A stretch of 64,000 bases of DNA from Brevibacillus brevis (GTDB lineage: Bacteria > Bacillota > Bacilli > Brevibacillales > Brevibacillaceae): positions 4,434,501 to 4,498,500 of the forward strand of contig NZ_CP030117.1 in NCBI RefSeq assembly GCF_001039275.2, given 5' to 3'. The position numbers were made by a program, and so were the translations under genes. The notes beneath the pieces were generated by a model, which was not told the origin of the DNA, did not search any database, and was given only the letters and a program-made list of their open reading frames with translations. Within the stretch, counting starts at the first letter, position 1. Each line of letters begins with the position of its first letter. This document shows positions 47,336 through 54,536 of the stretch, one piece after another.

Positions 47336-47809
47336 TTAAAAATACGCTTTTAAGCCGTGGTGCACGATTTCCAATGTCTCAATGGCCACTTCTCCATGCG
47401 TGGCCCGGAACTCCGGTCCAACCCACTTAACCGGATACGCCCCTTCAAATGCCCAAGCCCCCACGTCATTTCCGTTTGGGTCCATAAGAATGATCGCCCC
47501 CTGCTTGCGCTTGCGCTTTTCTGGCGGGCCAAAGTGGAAGTCCTCATACCATCGCCACAGCTCGTTTGATCTCACAAATCCTCGTTTGAAGACCAGGTTG
47601 GGAAACTTGCTGCGTTTCGGCAGCTTGTGGACGAAATGATTCACGCCGCCCTCCTGGTACTCCTCCAGCTCTGTTTCGACGGCCAAACCGGACACTTCAC
47701 TAAATCCAGCGACCCAGATGCCATCCATCTCCAATCCAAACGGAAGAAAGTCCACACGAAATCGGAGGTTGGTGTAATACGGATTCTCATTGGCGAACAC
47801 CTGAATCAC
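47336..47809 (-). CDS. Second tube-like protein (Pvc5-type)
   Basis: 157 aa; gp19-like tube fold with YYTNLRFRVDFLPFGLEMDGIWVAGFSEVSGLAVETELEEYQEGG, LPKRSKFPNLVFKRGF, and the end GPEFRATHGEVAIETLEIVHHGL, parallel in layout to the main tube protein at 48458-48889. In PVC/Afp, the second tube protein (Pvc5) forms the first ring on the hub. The start overlaps the DUF6760 gene by 4 bp (ATGA). Confidence 0.9.
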   Translation of the reverse strand: MIQVFANENPYYTNLRFRVDFLPFGLEMDGIWVAGFSEVSGLAVETELEEYQEGGVNHFVHKLPKRSKFPNLVFKRGFVRSNELWRWYEDFHFGPPEKRKRKQGAIILMDPNGNDVGAWAFEGAYPVKWVGPEFRATHGEVAIETLEIVHHGLKAYF

Positions 47810-47997
47810 CTCCGCTTAAACACATCAAAAACATTTTCGGGTTCGTCATTTTGCTTGCGATTGATCGCGGATATCTCCTCGCACCAGCGGCGCCGTTCCT
47901 TGTGTTCCATCGACATGATCTCGTCGTGAGGCCAGTGAAAATAGTAGGCGATGAAGGCGGCTTCTTCATAGATCTTGTCGACGGGGTATCCACTCAT
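47806..47997 (-). CDS. DUF6760 family small tail-assembly protein
   Basis: 63 aa: MSGYPVDKIYEEAAFIAYYF, HWPHDEIMSMEHKERRRWCEEIS, IN. The pattern is that of DUF6760 proteins, which accompany eCIS and phage-tail loci. It overlaps both neighbours by 4 bp, a strong sign of coupled translation. Length and position (between tube genes, after the 125-aa protein) recall the second product of phage tail-chaperone gene pairs; a chaperone role is inferred. Confidence 0.85.
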   Translation of the reverse strand: MSGYPVDKIYEEAAFIAYYFHWPHDEIMSMEHKERRRWCEEISAINRKQNDEPENVFDVFKRR

Positions 47998-48371
47998 ACT
48001 CCCTCCAGCGCCCCTGAAAAAGCCATGTCTACCTGAAATTCATGCTCGCATTTCGGGCAAGATGTCTTGAACATCGAGCTGTCCAATTCATTGATCTGTC
48101 GGTACAAGTTTTGCAGATACGCGAGATCCGCCGTAAATAGCCGTTCTACCACTCTTGTGTCAATTCCCCGTACATCTCCCAGCTTCGTAATCACTCTCGT
48201 CAGCAAAATAATCGTCAAGTAGCCGGGATTTTGCTGGACACGCGGATCACGCATCGGCAAAATTTCGTCGGCAGCCGTCGCCAAGCGCATGACTCCCCGC
48301 TTGTGCAGGTTTCCTTCTTCATCCACATAGCCGCGCGGGAGCTCAAATTCGTATTCCGTTTTAAATGCCAT
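47994..48371 (-). CDS. Phage-tail assembly chaperone-like protein
   Basis: 125 aa: FELPRGYVDEEGNLHKRGVMRLATAADEI, then YLTIILLTRVITKLGDVRGIDTRVVERLFTADLAYLQNLYRQIN, and a single CPKC knuckle near residue 107. This is the layout of small phage tail assembly proteins encoded between tube and tape measure. In eCIS loci such a gene commonly precedes DUF6760, as here. Role in keeping the tape measure soluble is an inference from phages. Confidence 0.8.
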   Translation of the reverse strand: MAFKTEYEFELPRGYVDEEGNLHKRGVMRLATAADEILPMRDPRVQQNPGYLTIILLTRVITKLGDVRGIDTRVVERLFTADLAYLQNLYRQINELDSSMFKTSCPKCEHEFQVDMAFSGALEGV

Positions 48372-48457
48372 GGTGTCATCCTCCTCATCACCCTAGGCCA
48401 GCAAGAGTGACAAAGAAAAGCCTTTTCCTTGCCACTCTTTGGCGTCGGGATCTTCTA

Positions 48458-48889
48458 TTATTTCGTACGTGTCATTCCTTCGTGGGCAATTTCCAACTGT
48501 TCAATCGCTACCTCTGAGGACGTACCGTTAAAATCAGGAGCCGTGTATTTGGTCGGCCATGCTTCAATGACCTTCCATGTAGCGACATCATCCCCGGCCT
48601 CATTGATAGCAATGATCGTTACCGTTTTTCGTGCGACCTTGCCCTGGATGGTGTCCTGCATCCAGTTGTACAAATCCATCGAATCCGTCACGCCCCATTT
48701 CAGCGTGATATTTCCGTACTTCGCCAAGCCCGGGAGCTTGCGCGGTGTAATCACTTCATTGCCTTCGCGATACTCGACTACGTCCACAGACGCATCAAAG
48801 CCCGATACCTCACTGAAGCCTGCCTGCTGAATGCCGTCCATCTCTACCCGATACCGAAACTTGCGGTATGGATCCTTGCGATCTGCCAT
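48458..48889 (-). CDS. Main inner tube protein (Pvc1-type, gp19-like)
   Basis: 143 aa. The gp19-like pattern is clear: DPYRKFRYRVEMDGIQQAGFSEVSGFDASVDVVEYREGNE, LPGLAKYGNITLKWGVTDSMDLYNWM, and the ending APDFNGTSSEVAIEQLEIAHEGM. Hexameric rings of this protein stack to form the rigid needle pushed out when the sheath contracts. It follows the sheath gene by 40 bp. Confidence 0.95.
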   Translation of the reverse strand: MADRKDPYRKFRYRVEMDGIQQAGFSEVSGFDASVDVVEYREGNEVITPRKLPGLAKYGNITLKWGVTDSMDLYNWMQDTIQGKVARKTVTIIAINEAGDDVATWKVIEAWPTKYTAPDFNGTSSEVAIEQLEIAHEGMTRTK

Positions 48890-48929
48890 ACTGTACCCCT
48901 TTCTTCACACTGTTTTTCCTCGTGAATTA

Positions 48930-50687
48930 TTACTGATCAGATGTTTTTTGCGTAATACGGAAGATGACGAACTCTGCTGGTTTGACAGGTGCTACACCAA
49001 TCACGCAGATCAATCTGCCATTGTCGATATCATCCTGCGTCATCGTGCTTCTTCCGATTTGGATGTAAAAGGCTTCCTGCGGGCTTGAGCCCATCAATGC
49101 GCCATCTCGCCAGACACGCGTCAGGAAAGAATCGATCGTGCGTTGGACGCGGGCCCACAGCCTCTCGTCATTTGGTTCAAATACCACCCAGTTTGTCCCG
49201 TTTTTGATCGATTCTTCGAGGAAAATGAACAGACGGCGCACGTTTATGTACTTCCATAGCCCATTGGATGACATCGTCCGTGCACCCCAGACGCGAATTC
49301 CTTGACCTGTAAATGCGCGAATCAGGTTGACTCCCTTCGGATTCAAAATATCCTGCTCGCCCGTATTGTACTGGCAATCCAGTCCTGTGCAGCCGCGCAC
49401 GACCTCGTTTGCCGGGGCCTTGTGGACGCCGCGGGTATTGTCCGAGCGCGCATAAATACCAGCCATGGAGCCTGATGGCGGAATGTAGATGTTACGCTTG
49501 TCCAGCGGATCGAACACTTGGAGCCAAGGATTGTAGATGGCTGCGTATTGCGTATCGAAAATATTGCGATGCGTCAACACATCGCTTACTTTTTTCTTGT
49601 CGCGTGGGATATCGAGGATGGCGAAGCGGCTTTTCAAGTTTTCACAATGAGCCACAAGCGCGAGCTGCACATTCGGGTCTGTCACGCCAGGAATGGCCAT
49701 AATGCTCACTTCGTCATTATCGATGAAGGCTTGGATTCCGGTACGTTTGCCGGGTCCATGATCCTCCCCCATGTATTCGCCCGCTGACAGATTGGCGACA
49801 GAACCGTCACTGCCCCCTGCCAAAGAGATTTGATACAGACCGAATTCCGTCTTTCCGCCCTCGGATTGGGTTTCTTCCGCCATCCCTGAAATGACGGTAA
49901 AAGGCGGTATGACTTCCGGGCTCGCTGGGGCAGCTCCCGCTTCGACCTCTACGATATTGCTCTTGGACAACAGCTTGCTGACATGATTAGCAGCAGAAAC
50001 ATTGAGCGAGCATTTGTCGAACTCTTCTGCCTCATCGTTGTAGAAAACTTGCACCGTGAATTCGCATGTGGACAAAATTTTGACCGGCAGCAGATTGTTA
50101 TCGATGACGTCTCCTGTAAGCACAACTGACAGCTCGATCACATTGTCTTGGGATGAAACCACTTCACTGTACTGTTTGGTTTCACCGTCATAGAAAGAAA
50201 CGACATCACCTGGTTGAAAGCCTGCACTGTTTTTCACACGGTACTTAGGAGCTTCGCCTAGCTGCTCGTAAATCTGCGTTTTTGCCTTGCTCGACGGAAT
50301 CAAATGAACGCGAATCTGATTTCCCCATGCCCCCGGATTTTTGGCAGTAATCCGAAGGACAGCCCCTTCGCTGTTGCCTTCATTGGAAGCCGGCTTCGCA
50401 TCTGCTGGCGCTACCCGCATCACATAGCAACGAGAGCCTCCATTCAGAAAGAAGTGATCCACCGCATAGGCGAGATAGCGGTATTCGCCAAACGCATTCT
50501 CAGACAAATAGGAACCGAACAATTTGCGGAAATCATTAACACCTGTAATCAGCTCAGGCAATCCCGCAACGGGTCCTTTTTGCGCCAACCCGATAAAGCC
50601 GGCCGTGCTCGTACTCGCTCCCTCCATGGGAACGGGGCCACTATCAAATTCCTCGACATACACCCCTGGTGATAAGTACTCTGGCAT
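48930..50687 (-). CDS. Contractile sheath protein
   Basis: 585 aa. It begins EYLSPGVYVEEFDSGPVPMEGASTSTAGFIGLAQKGP, the sheath N-terminus that links neighbouring subunits, and ends with RLICVIGVAPVKPAEFVIFRITQK, the C-terminal arm. GIRVWGARTMSS and WKYINVRRLFIFLEESIKNGTNWVVFEPNDERLWARVQRTIDSFL are the conserved inner-domain segments. A variable outer domain lies about 130-330. Only one sheath gene exists, against three in PVC/Afp. The start codon lacks an adjacent ribosome site but may be served by a hairpin (50694-50751). Confidence 0.97.
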   Translation of the reverse strand: MPEYLSPGVYVEEFDSGPVPMEGASTSTAGFIGLAQKGPVAGLPELITGVNDFRKLFGSYLSENAFGEYRYLAYAVDHFFLNGGSRCYVMRVAPADAKPASNEGNSEGAVLRITAKNPGAWGNQIRVHLIPSSKAKTQIYEQLGEAPKYRVKNSAGFQPGDVVSFYDGETKQYSEVVSSQDNVIELSVVLTGDVIDNNLLPVKILSTCEFTVQVFYNDEAEEFDKCSLNVSAANHVSKLLSKSNIVEVEAGAAPASPEVIPPFTVISGMAEETQSEGGKTEFGLYQISLAGGSDGSVANLSAGEYMGEDHGPGKRTGIQAFIDNDEVSIMAIPGVTDPNVQLALVAHCENLKSRFAILDIPRDKKKVSDVLTHRNIFDTQYAAIYNPWLQVFDPLDKRNIYIPPSGSMAGIYARSDNTRGVHKAPANEVVRGCTGLDCQYNTGEQDILNPKGVNLIRAFTGQGIRVWGARTMSSNGLWKYINVRRLFIFLEESIKNGTNWVVFEPNDERLWARVQRTIDSFLTRVWRDGALMGSSPQEAFYIQIGRSTMTQDDIDNGRLICVIGVAPVKPAEFVIFRITQKTSDQ

Positions 50688-50751
50688 CGTAACCTGATTG
50701 GAGAGTTCCGCATGTATCAGCAGCAGAAACCTGCAATCAGTCCCTCCCTCC
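50685..50751 (-). promoter_or_regulatory. Distant ribosome site with looping hairpin before sheath start
   Basis: On the minus strand GGAGGGAGGGA (50751-50741) is 53 nt from the sheath ATG (50687). Directly after it comes CTGATTG (50740-50734), which pairs perfectly with CAATCAG (50700-50694). If the stem forms, the ribosome site is placed 6 nt from the ATG (GTTACG between). No ribosome site is seen next to the ATG itself. Confidence 0.5.
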
Positions 50752-50868
50752 GAATAATTTCATCACTTGCTTTACCACTTATAAAAATGCCGTTTTGATA
50801 CGTGAGTCTTGCTCTATAATCAGGCAGCAGGATGTCATGGACCAAAGCCAAACAACTGCCGGATCACC

Positions 50869-51675
50869 CTATTTGGGTCTGTTCAATTGGATGATACCTA
50901 TGGATTGGGTCGTACCGGCTTGAATGGAAAGCTCGGCAAAACCAGCGGCTTCTTCCCGCCGCACTTCAATTTTTATACCAGCATGAGTTTTTTCCAGAAA
51001 CAATGGAAGGGCAACTACGAATTCCCCTCTGTCGTCGCAATACGTTTCGAGCAGTGGGAGTAAGACAGTGCCTCTTGGGTAGGCAAAAGAAAGAGGTTCG
51101 GTCAAGGGATAAACCCGACCTTTTGGGGGACTTGCAAAACGAATGATCGTCCCTTTACATGTGGGTGTTTCGAGAAGAAAAGCGTCAGCCAAATCGACTT
51201 GACCCTTTTTACTGGCTACGATTAGCTCCGTAGCCTCTTTGTCTGCGTCCTCGGCCAATCTCACCGGGGCATCTCGCTCATAAGAGATGACAGCTTGCAC
51301 ATAGGCACCGCCAACTGGGGAACCATCCTCCACACAAGCTCTCCCTCGAATAAGGGAGTCTCCTGCCCGAAATGGATAGGCTGGACTCGGATGCAAGTAG
51401 ATGACTGACTCCGTGTAAGATGTGCGCCCAGTGATCACGGAAAAGGACACGGAGCGATCGATATACTCCCGGCTGCTTATGGTGAGCGTGTAAATCCCAT
51501 CAGGCAAGTCAGAAAAGATATACCATCCGTCCCCTTTGCATACGGGGACTTGTGGATGATTTGCCAAGCGAACAGACAAGCTCGATCGAAAAGGGGCTCC
51601 TCTTGTATACATGTCCACCAGACGGACGGCATACGAGAAGACGGAACGAATACGCACCCGGAAATGCTGATCCAT
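50869..51675 (-). CDS. Carboxypeptidase-regulatory-fold eCIS protein, unknown role
   Basis: 268 aa. The first ~95 residues look like a prealbumin-like/carboxypeptidase regulatory domain: RLVDMYTRGAPFRSSLSVRL, GDGWYIFSDLPDGIYTLTIS, typical of fold-mediated attachment modules. A beta-rich middle (about 100-210) and an end with DDRGEFVVALPLF and ELSIQAGTTQSIGIIQL follow. The ATG overlaps the DUF4255 gene stop (TAATG), so the two are made together. A role in the tail cap or particle surface is plausible; no family was assigned with certainty. Confidence 0.65.
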   Translation of the reverse strand: MDQHFRVRIRSVFSYAVRLVDMYTRGAPFRSSLSVRLANHPQVPVCKGDGWYIFSDLPDGIYTLTISSREYIDRSVSFSVITGRTSYTESVIYLHPSPAYPFRAGDSLIRGRACVEDGSPVGGAYVQAVISYERDAPVRLAEDADKEATELIVASKKGQVDLADAFLLETPTCKGTIIRFASPPKGRVYPLTEPLSFAYPRGTVLLPLLETYCDDRGEFVVALPLFLEKTHAGIKIEVRREEAAGFAELSIQAGTTQSIGIIQLNRPK

Positions 51676-52247
51676 TAACCATGACCTTCCCCTCGTATGC
51701 GAATATCTCGTTCCAGTACACGCTTCGTTGAACGAACTCGGGTTGAATCGATGTGAACCGGCCCTACCGAGTAGCCGATGGATAGCTTGTACGGAACATG
51801 TGGAAAGAGTTGGATGAGTTTATCAACGGGAGGCTGCTCCACGACGACACGAAGCTCTGTATCCATGTTGGCAAGGGAGCCTTGAAGCTGATCGCCACGC
51901 AAAATGGCGTTGTCGTAGAGAACCTGCATGGCACGCCCGAGGATGCGATGCTCGTCCAGCATGCGGGTATGCTGTTCTGCTGGGGAATGGGCGGTCAATA
52001 TGTAGGATAGATTGACCGTCATTGGGGGATATCGCAGCTGATCAGTACCTTCACTGATCATCATGTGCTGCCTCTCCTGACTTTCCCGGATTTCGTATAA
52101 AAACAAGGCTAACGCTAAATCTCCTGACTGAGCAGGCGAGCTTAGACCAATCAACTCCGGTTGGCTAATCGGCTCCGGCGTCATCTCTTTTCGCAAAAGA
52201 GCGAGCAGCGACTCCCCTACTTCAGCAATGGCGGTGTACTGGCTGAT
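51675..52247 (-). CDS. Tail terminator/cap protein, DUF4255 (Pvc16-type), apparent ATC start
   Basis: 190 aa if read from an ATC at 52247: ISQYTAIAEVGESLLALLRKEM, which restores the family N-terminus. The core has DLALALFLYEIRESQERQ, MTVNLSYILTAHS, RILGRAMQVLYDNAIL and ELRVVVEQPP typical of DUF4255. A ribosome site GAGGTG (52260-52255) lies 7 nt before the ATC, yet no ATG, GTG or TTG is available until an internal TTG at 52196, which would remove the first conserved helix. Either ATC is used, the start codon is mutated, or the base is a sequencing error. Pvc16 caps the tube and sheath. Confidence 0.85.
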   Translation of the reverse strand: MSQYTAIAEVGESLLALLRKEMTPEPISQPELIGLSSPAQSGDLALALFLYEIRESQERQHMMISEGTDQLRYPPMTVNLSYILTAHSPAEQHTRMLDEHRILGRAMQVLYDNAILRGDQLQGSLANMDTELRVVVEQPPVDKLIQLFPHVPYKLSIGYSVGPVHIDSTRVRSTKRVLERDIRIRGEGHG

Positions 52248-52361
52248 CCCCGTTCACCTCGACATTATTTGACAGAATATCCCTATCATAACATTGAAAT
52301 TAATGGTTTTACATGAATTTTTATCTATTTTTGTAAAATTATATATTCCCCTCGATACGCA

Positions 52362-54518
52362 CTACCCGTTGGCATACTCCCCCAAATCCTCTTTCAATAG
52401 CAGCTTACCCGTCTTTTTTAACTCCTGCTTTGCAGCCGCAATCAAATGACTCATGGAAACAGGCGTGCCTTCCGATGCAGCCAAGAAAGAGGCAGCGAGA
52501 ACCACATTTTTGATCCCGCCCCCAGCAATGTGCAGCTTCGACGCGAGAAACTCAAAATCGATGTCAGCAGCTCGCGGCGTATCGGCCGGGAATATGCTGC
52601 GCCATATTTCTTCGCGATAGAACGGTTCGGGAAAAGGAAACTTCACCACGTAGTTGATTCTGCGCATGAAGGCCTCGTCAAAATTTTGCAGGAGATTCGT
52701 CGCCAAAATGGAGACCCCCTCGTACTCCTCCATCTTTTGCAGCAAGTAGGCCGTTTCCACATTCGCGTATTTGTCATGCGAATCTTTCACTTCTGAGCGC
52801 TTGCCAAAGAGGGCATCGGCTTCATCGAAGAAGAGGATGGCATTGCCGATTCTCGCTTCCGAGAAGATGTGGTGGAGGTTTTTTTCCGTCTCCCCAATGT
52901 ACTTGCTAATCACTTGCGACAGGTCTATTTTAAAAAGCTCCAGACCCAGTTCGTTCGCCACGACTTCCGCCGACATCGTCTTGCCCGTACCCGGAGGACC
53001 TGCAAACAACATGCTGACGCCCTTGCCATAAGAGAGCTTTCGTCCAAAGCCCCACTCTCCCAAAACGACATTTCGATAGGTCACCTGATTGCAGGCGTTC
53101 CGCAACAAAGTCAGTTGCTCCTCTGGCAAAATCAGATCTTCCCAGCTGTATTTGGGTCTCAAGCGCGTGGCATGCTTTTCTAGCGCATGTCTCATTTGCA
53201 GGAAGCAAGCTTCGTGGAGATGCGTTTTCGTAATGATCCTGTCTTTCGTCTGCATCGCCATCTCATTTGCTCTGTGAAGCGCCTGGTTGATTTGCCCGGC
53301 ATTCAGCTTGAATTTTCCAGCCAAAACACCTGCGTCAATCTCTTGAGAAAAGCTCATGCCTGCACTGCCCGTCTCCCATAATCGCCTCCTTTCCGTTTCA
53401 TCTGGATTAGCCACCTCCATTTCCAGCCAAATCCGCTTCCCCAGAGCATTTTCCGGCTTCCATTGACTTTTCGCCACGATGGCAATCGGGCCTAAAAAGC
53501 TTTCGAGTTCATCCATCACCAGTTGCTTGCGCCCAGCTGTTTGTACCTCTTCTGTCAGAAAAACCTCGAAATGATGCAAGCACAGCACACCCCGACGCAA
53601 CTGCACCTCCCGCAAGACCTGCTGTAATCTTCGTGAAAAAGCTTCCTCCCGGATCAAGCGCTCTGCATCGACGAACAGCACTGGTCGCCTGACGCGATGA
53701 AACAGATGCTTGACTCGATGCCTTTTGCCAACGCCAGTTGGACCATGCAAATGCAGGAGAAGCTGCTCTGAATCTGCTCCTGCCGTTTCCCACAATGTTT
53801 CAAAACGCTCCTGCAAATGAATCGCGTTCTCTCCTACCAACGGTTCCAGCTCTTGATCTGGCAAGCTCCAGGATAGCCACGGCGGCAGACTGGCATCACC
53901 TCCATTCCTTGTCGTCAAAAAGTGCAGCATACGTTCATCCAGCTTTAACGGCCGAGAGAGCCAAGATCCGCTGCCCCCCATGTCCCCCTCTGTAAAAAGC
54001 AGTAGTCGGCCCAGCTTGCTTTTTTGCGCAAACGCTGTCCAGGCCTCTATTCTCTCTGTGGCTGTCCGGCAAAATAGCTGTATCGCCAATTCGGGAGTAG
54101 GTGACTTGCACGTAATATCATCGAGGAGGTAGCCAAACAGTTTTTCGTACTTCCGATCCAGTTCGACTGCCAGGCAAAGAAATAAACATCCCAACTCGAA
54201 GCGGTTGAGTGAAAAAGCGTCTGCTACTGCCAGAATCGGTATGCTGCCCGCTTCTTGCATGTGCAGGGCATCCAATCGTTCCTCGCATGCTGCCACCCGC
54301 TCTGTGAAAGCCTCCCATAGCTGCGTTGCTGGCGGGGCTGCCTCAAGCAATTGCACGACTTCTTCCTCTGTGACAATCACCCCCCTCATTTGATCAAGCG
54401 GATAATCATCCCCCTGCTGTGCTCGTACAGCCAGCAAGCGCATCAGATGAATATCCAGCCATTGAAGCATCTCTTCGTAATAGTTCCACTGGTTGTGATT
54501 CGGTTCGGGACTCGTCAT
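52362..54518 (-). CDS. eCIS AAA+ ATPase (Pvc15-type)
   Basis: 718 aa. The N-terminal ~250 residues are helical with no motif recognised. A first, degenerate AAA module has GPTGVGKRHRV (about 258) but a weak Walker B. The second is intact: GPPGTGKTMSAEVVANELG (about 505), Walker B AILFFDEADALFG (about 560), sensor SILATNLLQNFDEAFMRRI, and the arginine-finger region. This ATPase is a signature of eCIS loci and is thought to aid particle assembly or effector loading. The gene lies 18 bp after the cyclase-like gene; a gap of about 110 bp, AT-rich, follows before DUF4255. Confidence 0.95.
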   Translation of the reverse strand: MTSPEPNHNQWNYYEEMLQWLDIHLMRLLAVRAQQGDDYPLDQMRGVIVTEEEVVQLLEAAPPATQLWEAFTERVAACEERLDALHMQEAGSIPILAVADAFSLNRFELGCLFLCLAVELDRKYEKLFGYLLDDITCKSPTPELAIQLFCRTATERIEAWTAFAQKSKLGRLLLFTEGDMGGSGSWLSRPLKLDERMLHFLTTRNGGDASLPPWLSWSLPDQELEPLVGENAIHLQERFETLWETAGADSEQLLLHLHGPTGVGKRHRVKHLFHRVRRPVLFVDAERLIREEAFSRRLQQVLREVQLRRGVLCLHHFEVFLTEEVQTAGRKQLVMDELESFLGPIAIVAKSQWKPENALGKRIWLEMEVANPDETERRRLWETGSAGMSFSQEIDAGVLAGKFKLNAGQINQALHRANEMAMQTKDRIITKTHLHEACFLQMRHALEKHATRLRPKYSWEDLILPEEQLTLLRNACNQVTYRNVVLGEWGFGRKLSYGKGVSMLFAGPPGTGKTMSAEVVANELGLELFKIDLSQVISKYIGETEKNLHHIFSEARIGNAILFFDEADALFGKRSEVKDSHDKYANVETAYLLQKMEEYEGVSILATNLLQNFDEAFMRRINYVVKFPFPEPFYREEIWRSIFPADTPRAADIDFEFLASKLHIAGGGIKNVVLAASFLAASEGTPVSMSHLIAAAKQELKKTGKLLLKEDLGEYANG

Positions 54519-54536
54519 TTCGCTTTTTCACCGCTC

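Noticed and set aside
52196..52247. Extra G in the GGGG run as the cause of the missing DUF4255 start
   Set aside because: Deleting one G would join a GTG (52257) in frame, but that GTG is part of the GAGGTG ribosome site itself; a changed start codon (ATG to ATC) with correct 7-nt spacing is simpler.
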